From: Ophiocordyceps camponoti-saundersi (nom. inval.)
Lineage: Eukaryota; Ascomycota; Sordariomycetes; Hypocreales; Ophiocordycipitaceae
Length of the DNA stretch: 47,558 nucleotides
Direction of reading: 5' to 3'
Assembly: GCA_003339415.1 (NCBI GenBank)
Contig: PDHQ01000268.1
Coordinates: 1 to 47,558, forward strand
How positions within the stretch are numbered: the first letter of the stretch is position 1; each line of letters opens with the position of its first letter. The notes beneath the pieces were generated by a model. It saw nothing but the letters and a program-made list of their open reading frames with translations, was not told the DNA's origin and did no database searches. Below are positions 25,148 to 37,049 of this stretch, one piece after another. The translations under genes and the position numbers were made by a program.

Positions 25148-26987
25148 GGATAATTATAAATATTAAGCTAAACGCTTATATAATAATAATATTATAGCTT
25201 TTTTTATAAAATAAAGCTAACTAAATAAAGCGATTTTACTTTTATATATTTTATATTAAAGTTATAATTTTTATAAGGATTAAGTATTAGGAATAATTAT
25301 ATATAATTATCTTAGCTTCGCAAGGTTTATTATTTTAAACTTTAGCTAGGATTATTATAAAGCTTATTATATATTATAAAGTTTATTATATAGCTTATAG
25401 TTTTTACGGTTATTATTAAGCTAAGAGCCTTATAAGGAGATTTAAAAAAAGTATATTATAAAAGGAGCGTTAAGCTATATTTTTAAGAAATTTATAATAT
25501 ATTTACTTTCTTAAAAAGATTATAATAAAGCTTTTATTATTTTTATAAAGTTATTATTAAGTAAGAGTTAAAGGGTAAGCAAATTATAATAATTAAAAAA
25601 AGTAAGGTTTATTAAAAAAGCTAAACTTAGCTAAGCTTTATTATTTCTAAAACTCTAAGTAATTTCTTTATTATATAAAGTAAATACCCTTATATAATAT
25701 ATAATAGTAAAGCTTATTTTTTTTCTTATTTTTATATAAGGTGATTATCTTCCTTATTATTATATAAAATAGCTATATAATATTTATACTAAAGAGGTTC
25801 TTAGTAATATTTAATAATATATTTATATTAAAAATATTTATTATATTATTTATAGCGCGGAGTCTTTATAAAGCTTATAATAAATTATTTTTATATTTAT
25901 AATTACTTTATTTAAGTATAACTTATTTATATTTTTTATATTTACTTAAGCTTATAATAGGATAAGTTTATAATATATCTTCGCTAGCGGTATATTAAAG
26001 TTAAAGCGCTTATATTTAAATTATATTAACTTTATTTACCTCTCTTATAATATTAAATAGCGCGTCGCCGTCTTAGTTAGCTATTAAGGTTTAAATACTT
26101 TTTATAATAATAATATAAGTTTACTATATATACTTAGCTTCCGCTTTAAAAACGCAGTTAACTTATTTATTCCTAAAAGCTAAGTTTTTATATATTAAGT
26201 TAAATATAATAATAAGGTTTTTATTAAAAAGTTAATATATAGTAATTATAATAAAGTAGCTTATTACTTTATTAACTTTTTAAATTATTTTTTAAAAAGT
26301 AAGCGTTAAAACATTATTAATTATTAATATATTTTTTACTAATATTAGCGCCTTTTTTTTATTTTTTTTTAATATTAAGCGTATAAAAGGCGCTATAATA
26401 AGGGCGGGGTTTAGGGTAAAGTTTATAATTATATTAGCTTAAGTTAAAGCTTTAAAAATAAAATCTAGTCTTTTACTTATAATTTTATAAAAGGCTACTT
26501 TAACTATATAATTTCTAAATAATATAAGTAATAGTAACTAATAAGCTAAAAAAATCCTAAAAAGCTTATTATTATTATTATTAAAGCTTAGCAAACGCTA
26601 TATTAAGAATACTTTATATAAGGCGAAAATCCTACTTAAAAACTACCTTAGTAAGTTTTTTATATATAAATTTTAAAATAAAATTAATTAAGGTTTAATA
26701 AATATTAATAAATAGATTTTTAAAATTAATAGTTATATTATATTAACCTTTACTTATATATAAGTATTATTAAAACTAGTTAAGCTTTTAAGTGCTACTA
26801 TTAAGTAATATAAGTATTAGTAATAAACTTAAAAGCGGACCGCTTTATAACTTTATATTTAAGGCTATTCTTTTAGCAGAGGCAGACTTTATAAAGTAAA
26901 AAGTATTAAGTTCTTATAATATTATAGCGTTAAATATAAATAAAACTTTATTTCTCTAAAATTATAAAAAAGTTAAAAATAGATAAG
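25148..26987 (+). mobile_element. Family I copy 1, second part
   Basis: Continues family I after the U insertion. It matches the reverse complement of 36,601-37,039 and then of 30,720-32,021, passing uninterrupted through the site (about 25,605-25,625) where the other copy carries the Copia segment. It ends where the 7-bp array starts. No protein family recognised. Confidence 0.75.
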
Positions 26988-27147
26988 TATTTAATATTTA
27001 ATATTTAATATTTAATATTTAATATTTAATATTTAATATTTAATATTTAATATTTAATATTTAATATTTAATATTTAATATTTAATATTTAATATTTAAT
27101 ATTTAATATTTAATATTTAATATTTAATATTTAATATTTAATATTTA
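26988..27147. repeat. 7-bp simple repeat (tatttaa)n
   Basis: About 23 perfect heptamer units without a single interruption, located exactly at the right end of family I copy 1. Confidence 0.97.
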
Positions 27148-27940
27148 TTATAAAATAAGTTTATAATATATACTAACTTATTTTAAGAAGCTTTTAATTA
27201 AATAAATAAAAATAAAGGAGAGAAAATAAGGTTATAAAAGGAAAGTAAATAAGGGGTTTATAATAAGCTATTAGTAAAGCTATTTTAATACTTTTTATAA
27301 TAGAATAAATAAGATAAAGGTTTTATATAAATAAGGGAAATAGGGAAATAAAAAATAAGCTTTATAAGTGCTAATTTAAATTAAATAGTAAGGTTAAACT
27401 AATTATAAAATTAAAAGCTTAAGGAAGAAGAAGGAAAAGGGAAGCCTTTAAGGGAGCGAAGAGCTTTCTTTATACTTTTTCTTTCCTTAAAAAAGCTATT
27501 TATTAATTTATAAAAGTTTAGATATTTATAAAATCTTATAAAAGCTTTAATTGTAAATCCTTATTTTAGAATTAAGCTTTTATATTATTTTACTAGCTTT
27601 TATCTTTTTATAATATTAAATAGAAAGCGTATTTCTTATTATTTTATTTTCCGTAACTTTCCTTTATATTCTTTTCCCCGCCTTTATTCCTTAAAAAGCG
27701 TTAATATTCTTTCTATTATATTTTTTACCCTGCCCTTATTCTTTTAAAAGCGTAAGTATTCTTTCTATTATATTCTTTACCCCGCTTTTATTCCTTTATA
27801 AAGATAGTAGTTATTTTACCTTACTTTTATTCTTATAAAAAGTTAGGGTTAGTTTTTTCTATATTTATACCTTAAAAGTATATATTTCTTTTCCTTATTA
27901 TTTTATATATTCTTTTTAATCTTCTATAAAAGCTTAACTT
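27148..27940. other. AT-rich spacer with a 52-bp tandem repeat
   Basis: Bases 27,148-27,675 are CA/TG-poor and featureless. From 27,676 to about 27,820 a pyrimidine-rich unit of about 52 bp (ccccgccttttattc.. then attctttctattatat) is repeated roughly three times, with the third copy shortened and diverged. No gene seen. Confidence 0.6.
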
Positions 27941-28220
27941 ATATTATAATTATATTATAATTATATTATAATTATATTATAATTATATTATAATTATATT
28001 ATAATTATATTATAATTATATTATAATTATATTATAATTATATTATAATTATATTATAATTATATTATAACTATATTATAACTATATTATAACTATATTA
28101 TAACTATATTATAACTATATTATAACTATATTATAACTATATTATAACTATATTATAACTATATTATAACTATATTATAACTATATTATAATTATATTAT
28201 AATTATATTATAATTATATT
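27941..28220. repeat. 11-bp array with internal block of a variant unit
   Basis: About 25 units of atattataatt. The unit carries T at one position in the first 11 units, C in the next 11 (28,071 to 28,181) and T again in the last three. The C variant is in CT context, which RIP does not target. Confidence 0.96.
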
Positions 28221-28544
28221 TATAGAAAGCTTTAATAATATTATTATTTATTTTTATATTAGGTATTTATTTAAACTATATAAAAGTATATATTACTTAT
28301 ATTTATAATTAAATCTATAGCTTATATAAGCGTATTACTTAAATATTTAATATTTTTATATTAGTATTTATAGCTTAGATTTTTAAATATTCCTCTTTCT
28401 ATAATTTTAAACTTTTAAAACTTATAAAAAAGTTATAATAATATAAAGTATAAATAATTTATAGTTTTTCTTAGCTTAGAAAAGTTATATTATTTATTTC
28501 TTCCCCTTTTTATAGTTTTAAACTTTGAAAACTTTAGTTTTTAG
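28221..28544. other. AT-rich spacer, possible 3' end of Gypsy chromovirus
   Basis: Between the 11-bp array and the chromodomain-coding end of the Gypsy relic. A 3' LTR would be expected here, but no partner LTR exists because the element is truncated at its other end, so it cannot be defined from this window. Confidence 0.35.
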
Positions 28545-30700
28545 CTTTTTTTTCTAGTTTTTTAATAATCGCATAGCGTTTTAAAAATACCTAGCCGGTT
28601 CCTAAGTATTTCTTTAAAAAGGTATCCTTTCTATTTAATAAGGTAATAAGTTATTCCTTGTTTAATTTTCTTACTTATAATTTTTTCCGGTTTATATTCT
28701 TCTTCTAAGATTTCTGTTTTTATTTCTTTTTTTAATTCCGCGTTTTATAAGGCTTTTTCTAATAAGGAAACGTAAAATACTAAGTAAATAAATATTTTTT
28801 TAGGTAATTTAAGTTAATAATTAAGGTTATTTAGTTGTTTTTCTATTAGAAAAGGGTCTAGTTTTTAATATTTTAAAGAATAATTTAGCCTTTTAATAGT
28901 TATATTTATCTTTAAGAAATAAACCTTACTATTCTCTTTAAAATCCGGTTTTTTTATCTTTTCTTATTATAATAATAATATATTCTTTTAGATATAAAAT
29001 TTAATTTTATTTTAATAAAAAAATATAGTAGTATAAGTTATTTAATCTTTAGTATTACTTTTTTATTAATTATAAGGTCTAATAAGCCTAGTTTATAAGC
29101 TTTTAGATTAAATCCGTAATTTACTATAAAAGATATTATTTTTATAAACTTTAATTTTACTATATTATATACTAATTAAGCTATAAGGAGGTTAATAACC
29201 TAATTATCTTATATATAGTTTATATAAACTTATAAGTATTACTTTAAAGTTTAATTTAACCTTTTTATAGCGCTATTAGTTTCTAAGTAAATTACTATAT
29301 TTAATTTATACTTAATACTTAGTTAAGTTATAAAGCTATTTTAGAATTTAAATTTAAATTTTATATCTTAATCGCTAATAATTACTTTAGGTAAGCTTTT
29401 ATTAGCTATAATTATTTTTAAAAATAAGTAAAATAGTTTTTTTATAATTACCGCTTTATTCGTAAATATAAAATACTTATATTTTATTAATTAATTTATT
29501 ATAATAAATATAAAATTATATTTAATATTAGTTATTAAGTTATTAGATAAAGTTATTATAGTTATAAAATCTATAGCTATATTTTCTTATAGTATTTCTA
29601 TTACTAGTATAAGTTTTAATTCTTTATACAGCTTATACTAGGCCGCTTTAATCTTATTATAAATATTATTATTTTTTATAACTTTTATAATAGTTTTTTT
29701 AAGGTTTTTTATATAAAAATAAGTTATAATTTACGCGTGAGTTTTATTTATTCCTTAGTAGCTATAAATAGGTAACTTGTAAAAGTCTTTTATAATTATT
29801 TCTAAAATAAAAAGAGGGATAAATATTTTATTATTATAATAAGCTATTCCTTTTTTTAAATTAAGTCCTTTTTTATAATAAATTAGTTTCTTTATAAGTT
29901 ACTTTAATTTATTTTATAATAGAATTATTAGCTTATATTTTAAATATAGTATTTAAAAAGTTTTATATTAGATTTTATTTAATATTAGTTATTAATAGAT
30001 TTGCTATTATAAGTATCTTTTCTATATTTAAATTAGGTTTTTAACTTATTATATAAGCTTTTTTATTCTTAGATCCTTTTTTATAAATAATTTTATAGTT
30101 AAAATTAATAAGAAATTTAGCTTATTATATTTACTAACTATTTAATATTTAAGTAATATTAAAATAGCTTATATTTTTATAATTAATAAATATTTTAAGT
30201 TTATTATTATTTCCTAATATATAATACTTAAATTCTTTAACCGATTATATTATTATAAAGAATTTTTTATTATAAATTAGGTAATTTAATTTAGATCCGG
30301 TTAATTTCTTAGAATAAAAAGCTATTAGCTATAATATTCCGTACATTTCCTAGCTTAATTAGGCGCTTATAATATAGTTTAAGGCGTCTATTTTTAAAAT
30401 TAATAATAGTTTCGAAGTATAAATTATTAGGATAAGTGCTAAAAGGAGCTTTTCTTTTAAGTTAATAAAGGTATTATTAGTTTCTATATTTAATTTAAAG
30501 CGTTTTTTCTTTACTTTTTTTATAACTTTTAAAATTAGTATTATTATAGTTAATAAGTTATTTATAAAATATTAATAATAATTATAATAACTTATAAATT
30601 ACTCTATATTTTTTATAAATTTAAGTACTAGCTAGTTTTTTAAAAAGTTAAGTTTTAATATATAATATTATAATATTTTATAACTTTAAATAATTAGGGT
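28545..30700 (-). pseudogene. Gypsy chromovirus pol relic 2 (RNase H, integrase, chromodomain)
   Basis: Read on the minus strand. RNase H at about 30,205-30,390 shows DALNYIISA-stop-LS, then AFYSKKLTGSKLNYLIYNKE and VKEFKYYILG. Integrase at 29,340-29,870 shows KTIIKVIKNNNIYNKIKAA (decayed HHCC part), the first catalytic Asp in IAIDFIT near 29,570, LIKYKYFIFTNK, and the second Asp in VIISD near 29,370. A chromodomain follows at about 28,560-28,700, with YYLIK-stop-KGY and stop-EPA (28,593-28,604), where a Trp codon became TAG. The connection domain is at 30,410-30,660. Reverse transcriptase, protease and gag are missing: sequence beyond 30,700 is family I. This is a 5'-truncated, RIP-killed chromovirus; such chromodomains bind modified histones in intact relatives. 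Confidence 0.85.
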
Positions 30701-30719
30701 CCCTATTTATACTTAATAA

Positions 30720-32021
30720 CGTAATATTATAAGAATTTAATACTTTTACTTTTTAAAGTTTAACTTTACTAAGGAAATAGCCCTAAACGCGGGGTTATAA
30801 AGTAGTCCGCCTCCTAGTTTATTATTAATATTAATAATACTTAATAATAAGACTTAAAAGCTTAACTAATCCTAATAATATTTATATATAAATAAAAGTT
30901 AATATAATATAGTTATTAATTCTAATAACTTTTTTATTAATCTTTTTTAAACTTTAATAAATCCTATCTTAAAATCTATATATAAAAAATTTACTAAGGT
31001 AATCTTTATATAACATTTTTGCCTTATATAAGGTATCTTTAATATAATATTTACTAAGCTTTAATAGCGCTAATAAGCTTTTAAGAACTTTTTTAGCTTA
31101 CTTATTATTTTCTTCTACGCTATTTAGAAATTAGTTAAAGCTACCTTTTATAAAATAATAAGTAAAAAGTTAAACTTTACTTTTAGAGCTTTAACTTAAG
31201 CTAGTATAATTATAAACTTTACCTTAAACTCTGCCCTCCTTATAGCGCCCCTTATATATTTAGTTTTAATAAGAATAAAGAGGGAGGTATTTATATTAAT
31301 AAAAGATATCCTAGTAATTAATAAAGTTCTAGCGCTTATTTTCTAAAAAATTATTTAGAAAGCTAATTAGGCTATAAGCTATTTTATAATTATTATTATA
31401 TATTAACTTTCTAGTAAATATCTTATTATTATATTTAACTTAAAGTATAAAAACTTTATTTTAAAAAATAAATAAGTAGCTTAAGCTTTTAAAATAAAAA
31501 CTAAGCGTATATATTAAACTTATATTATTATTATTAAAAGTATTCGGATCTTAATAGCTAACTATAACTATAATATATTACTTAATATTATTAAGGAGGT
31601 AAATAAAATTAATATAATTTAAGCAAAAATACTTTAGCCTAAATATATTACTAGTAAAAGTACTTTCTAAACTTATCTTATTATAAGCTTAGGTAATATA
31701 AAATATATAAATAAGCTTTACTTAAATAAAGTAATTATAAATATAAAAATAATTTATTATAAATTTTATAAAAACTCTATATATTTTAAGTAATATTATA
31801 AATATTTTTAATTTAGATATATTATTAACTATTAATAAAAGCCCCCTTAGTATAAATATTATATAACTATTTTATATAATAGTAAAAAAGAGAATTACTT
31901 TATATAAAATAAAGAAAGACTTTATTATTATATTTTATATAAAGATATATACTTTATATAGTTAAAAAACTACTTAGAATCCTAAAAATAATAAAGCTAT
32001 TTTAAGTTTAGCTTCCCTAGT
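30720..32021 (-). mobile_element. Family I copy 2, distal part
   Basis: Inverse match to 25,620-26,940; for example ccttatagcgcccctta near 31,240 pairs with the gcgctataataagggcg segment at about 26,390. It abuts the truncated Gypsy chromovirus on its left and the Copia segment on its right. Confidence 0.72.
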
Positions 32022-35000
32022 TATAAGTGCTTATAATAATTTTTATTCTTTATAATAAATAATAAAGGTATAAATAACTAATATAAAAATATAATAACTA
32101 CTCTATAATATAATATAGAAAATCTAATCCTTTAATTTATTTCCAGGCTTCGAAGGTATATCTAAGAAGCCTATATGTTCTTTATTTAATTCTTTAAGCT
32201 TATTTCTAGTATATTTTTCTTAGGTTATTTTTAGCGTATTATTTTGCTTATTAAAAATAATATATATACCTAAAAAGTCTTATAGATAGCCTAAATCTTA
32301 TACGTTTAAGTCTTTATTTAATTTCTATAGTATATTTATTATAATATTATTATTCTTAGCGGCTACTAATATATCGTCGACGTATATTGCTAAGGCTATT
32401 TTTAGCTTTTTATTTATAAATACCCCTTTATCTAATAAAAGAGGATAAAATCCCTATTTTTTAGCATAGTAGCTAAATAATTATACCACAGTTTAGGACT
32501 TTATTTTAAGCCGTATAACGCTTTTCTTAATTTTAAAACTAAGTTATTAGTTTTAATCAGGTCTTTATAATTCGAAGGAAGCTTTATATTATTTTTATTA
32601 TAATAATCCTTTATTATAAATTCCTCGAATTTAGTAGGCAATTTCATATAGATTTTAATATCTATTTTAGCGTAAATAAAGGCATTCTTTATATCGTATT
32701 ACTTTACTATTAAATTATTTTATAAAGCTATTAATAATAATAACCTTATACTTTTAGGTTAGGCAGTAGTAGAAAACGTATCTAAGTAATCTAAGCCGTA
32801 TACCTAATTAAAGCCTTATACTATAAAGCGGGCTTTATATTTAGTTATATTATTATTATTATCCCTTTTAAGCTTATAGACCTAACGGCCTCCTAAAAGA
32901 TTTCTATCCTTAAGTATTATTTTAATTTCCTAAGTTTCTTATTTAATTAATTTATCTATTTTAGATTATATAGCTTTTTTCTAATCTAATTTATTATTAC
33001 TATTTAAAGCCTATTTAGTTATTTTAGGCTCTATAGGATCTGGATTTTCTAGCGTATATAAAATAGCTATAATATTCTTTTCTTTTAGAATACTATTTAT
33101 TTTAAGGTAAGATTCGTAGTCTTTTAATTCTTTTATAAGCTTTTTAGGTATTCTTACTTTTATAAAAGGTAGATCTTTTATTTTATTATTTTTACTATTA
33201 TTATATTCTTATAGTAGTTATTTATTAGCTAATTCTGCTATTTCCTTCTCTTTTTCCGCTATAAGGAATCGAGTTATAGAAGGAATAGTATTAAAATCTA
33301 GCTATATATTATTTTCTTCTTCTTTATTATTATTATCCCTTTATATAAAGTTATTTTCTAAAATAACTATATCTCGTAATATAATTATAGTTCTTTTATT
33401 AAAATCCTAGATCTTATAAGCGTTATCTAAGTAGCCTATAATAATTCCTTTATTAGCCCGAGGGTCTAATTTAGTACTAGGATTCTTATTTTTATAGTAA
33501 ATAATACTACTAAATATTTTAATCTTATCTAATTCTTCGATAAATAAAGTAATATTATTTTTTAATTCGTAGGGAGTCTTATAGCCTAATTTACTATATA
33601 GAGACCTATTATATAGATAAGTAATAGTAATAATAGCTTCCCCTTATAGATAATAGGGCAGGTTAGCTATATATAAAATAGCACGTACTTTATCTAATAG
33701 TATTCTATTTATTCTTTCTATTTTACCGTTAGGCTCCTTAGTATTAGGCGGGCTAGTATTAAAAATAATGCCTTATTTTATATAATAGTCCTTTATATTA
33801 TATATAAATTCCTTAGCGTTATCTATAAAAACTTACTTTATTTTAATATTATTATTATTATTTTTAACCCTTATTTTATAATTAATAAATTCTTATAAAG
33901 CACTATATTTTATTTTTATAAGTGCTATATCTAAGAATCTAGTATAAGAGTCTAAAAACGTAATAAAATACGTATATTTATTATAAGTATAAATTTTAAT
34001 AGGACTCTAGATATCTATACTTATTTTTTCTAAGTATATATACTATATAATAAAAGCTTTCTTATTAATCTTATTAGTTAATTTAGCTTATATATACTCT
34101 TTATATTATTTTACTTATTTAATACTATTATAATTAAATTTAATAGTATTATCTCTACTTTTTAAGAATCTAATTAGAATTCTATAATTAATATGCTCTA
34201 GTCTTTTATACTATAGTAATAAATCTATTTCTTTACTAATATTTAATATATATTCTTTATTATTTATATTCCTCTTAAGCTTATTATACTTATACTTAGT
34301 AATTAAGTAAGGTAAATAATAAAAATTATTAAATCTATAACTTTTAGCTATCTCTTTATTATTTATAAATAATTATACTATTTCTATATAAATTAAAGTA
34401 CTTATTTTATTAAAGTAAGATTATAATAGTATATTAATACCTAATTTAGGTATATAAAATATATTACTTAATTTATAATACTATTTATTATTTTTAAACT
34501 AGAAAATAACGTCTCTAGCTCCCTTTACTACTATAGTATTTACTTTTCCCTATTATACCTTTATACTAATAAGCTTATAGTTAATTAATAATTCCTTATT
34601 AAATACTATATATTTTATTATACCTATATCGTAAAGGAAATATATTATATTTTTATTATTACTATAGGTATTAGAGGTAGAAAAAATAGAATTTTATATC
34701 TTTCGTAATCTATTACTATTAATATTTTAATTTATAGATCTTATAATATTATTATTAATTATATTATTAATAGAAGGAAGAAAGGTATTATTTACCTATA
34801 TAGGGATATCGATAAATTCGACTTCTTCGTTAGAATTAGATTATTCCCTTTATTCTTCTTTAACTTCTTCTTCTTCTTCTTCGATCTCTTTTTTATCTAA
34901 ATTTAATTTAGTTATTCGATCGTTTTTCGTAAGAAGAACTATTTTCTTAGTCGTTTTTCGAGCCGGTTTATAATAAGGATTTTTTATTTTCTTTAGAATA

Positions 35001-36600
35001 GGACTAATAGGGGAATTCACAATAGCTATAATTTTTTCCTTTATTTTCCTCTCTTTCTAAGCTTTTAATAAAGCCTTTATTTACTATATTTTTCTCTTTT
35101 CTTCCGAAAAAGTATCCTTTTATTCCTACTAATTAGGTGCTTTATAGGGGTATAAATACTAATATAAATCTACTTTATACTTTTTATTTTTATAATTTAA
35201 GTAAAAAATAATTTCTTTCTTTTACTTATAAGGCTTCTTACCTTTATAAGAGGTATATAAAACTTTCTTAGAAGTAGCCGAAGCTAAAAAAGTATTTCTT
35301 TTCTCTTTATCTATAAGGGAAAAGAAGAAGGTCTCGAGGGTATACGCTTTTTCGTCGTTTCGTAAGGCTTATATAATATTTATTATAAAGCCTCGATATT
35401 TATTTTATAAGCTTATAAGCGTTAAGCTTATTATAACGATTTCGAGTATCTTAATATTTTTAGAAAGAAGCTCTTTATAGCTTAATTTTATCTTATTAAG
35501 ATAAACTTTTATATTACCTTCTATATAATATATATTAAATAAATCACCTATAAGAAGGAAATTCGACGTAAAGGAAAAGGGATTATAAAAATCTTTTAAC
35601 TTATCTTAGGTAATTTTAGTATTTTTAATATACTTTATTTACGTTAAGGGACCGTTATCGATAAATAGCCTTATAAGGGCTAAGGCGTTTTTAGTTTTAA
35701 CGTTACTTTTTTACTATATAATAAGTTAAAGTTTCTCGTAAATAAGGGTATTTTCTATACGTAGAGCCTACGTAGGATAATTCTTCGAGCCTTAAAGCTT
35801 CGAAAAATCGTACCGAACCTTAGAAGATATATTTCTTAGCTAAAGTATAGCTTATTTATCCGTAGGTATTTTTATTATTTTTTCTAGATTTTTATAGCCT
35901 TTTTAAAGTAAGAGGAATTACTATTATATAAATACTAAATAAAAGTTAGATAATACTTTCGATCGGTTTAAGGTTAGGAAAATAATTAATTATCTAATAA
36001 TAGAGATTTAAATAATAGGATTATTAAATATAGAAGCGCGTTTAAATCGGATTAAAATAATAATAGTTTTATAATAATAAATAAATAATAAAATTATTTA
36101 GAAAGTAGGGAAAAGAGTAAGTAATTAAATTACTATCTATTAAGTAGTAGGAAAACCTCTTCTCTAAATACTTAATTTCTTATAAATATAGTAACCTTTC
36201 CGGTTAAGGAGAGGGTTACTCTATATACTAGAAGATAACGTATTTAGGAGTATTTTCGGAAGTCCGGAAAGTATTATAGTTAGTTTAATATTTAGCTTTC
36301 CGTATTACTTATTTCTATAGAGTCTAGAAACGCCGACCGTAACGGATCCGTATAAGGTCTTAAAGGTTTATATTATTCTTAGCCTTAGAGGGCCGGAGCC
36401 TTATATATAAAGGTAATAATATATTATACTAATACTTTTAAGGTATAAAATAATAACCTTAGTTATTTATTTATATAATAAATATAATAAAATATTAGAT
36501 TTTCTATATTATATTATAAAGTAGTTATTATATTTTTATATTAGTTATTTATACCTTTATTATTTATTATAAAGAATAAAAATTATTATAAGCACTTATA
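32022..36600 (-). mobile_element. Copia relic bounded by 107-bp inverted repeats
   Basis: A 4,579-bp insertion into family I copy 2. Its ends, 32,022-32,128 and 36,494-36,600, are inverted repeats of 107 bp with one C/T difference. The flanks ctagt (32,017-32,021) and ctaat (36,601-36,605) look like a 5-bp target duplication with one transition, as produced by LTR-element integrases. The outermost bases TATAAGTGC..GCACTTATA could be RIP-altered TG..CA. Ordinary LTRs would be direct repeats, and none were found. The pol frame inside runs right to left. Confidence 0.8.
32130..35960 (-). pseudogene. Copia gag-pol relic (gag, pre-integrase, integrase, reverse transcriptase)
   Basis: Minus strand. 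Reverse transcriptase: ALYGLK-stop-SPKLW near 32,480-32,520, where the canonical Gln is TAA, and the catalytic box IYVDDILVAAK with YVDD at 32,373-32,384. After it DLGYL, DFLGIYIIF and GFLDIPSKPG are readable up to about 32,135, where the frame runs into the inverted repeat. The RNase H half is therefore missing. Integrase: VFIDNAKEF, then TSPPNTKEPNGKIERINRIL, at about 33,690-33,850. A pre-integrase segment with KRLEHINYRI is near 34,180. Gag-like (UBN2-type) sequence lies at about 35,280-35,900. Many stops are present. It is less mutated than the surrounding families, since a few CA/TG survive. A TATA-like tatataagg on the minus strand at about 36,400-36,410 may mark its promoter. Confidence 0.85.
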
Positions 36601-37039
36601 CTAATAAACTTTATTTTTTTAATTATTATAATTTACTTAACTTTTAGCTTTTACTTAGCGGTAACTTTATAAAAATAGCGAAAGCTTTATTATAGTTTCT
36701 TTAAGAAAGTAAGTATATTATAAGTTTTTTAAAAATATATTTTAGCGCTTTTTTTATAATATACTACTTATTTAAGTTTTATTAAAAGCTCTTAATTTAA
36801 TAATACTTATAAAAGCTATAAGCTATATAATAAACTTTATAACTTATATTTAACTTTATAATAATTCTAAGTAAAGTTTATATTAATAAACTTAATATAA
36901 TTAAAATAATTATAAATAACTATTTTTAATATTTAATTTTTATAAAAATTATAACCTTATTATAAAATATATAAAAAATTAACTATTTTATTTACTTTAC
37001 CTTATTTAGTAAAAAAAGCTATAATATTATTATTATATA
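36601..37039 (-). mobile_element. Family I copy 2, middle part
   Basis: Inverse match to 25,177-25,610. It is continuous with 30,720-32,021 once the Copia segment is removed, and is bounded on the right by U copy D. Confidence 0.72.
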
Positions 37040-37049
37040 TAATAATAAT

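Noticed and set aside
26988..28220. Centromeric or telomeric satellite
   Set aside because: The arrays are single, short and different in unit length; no TTAGGG repeats or higher-order organisation over kilobases are present.
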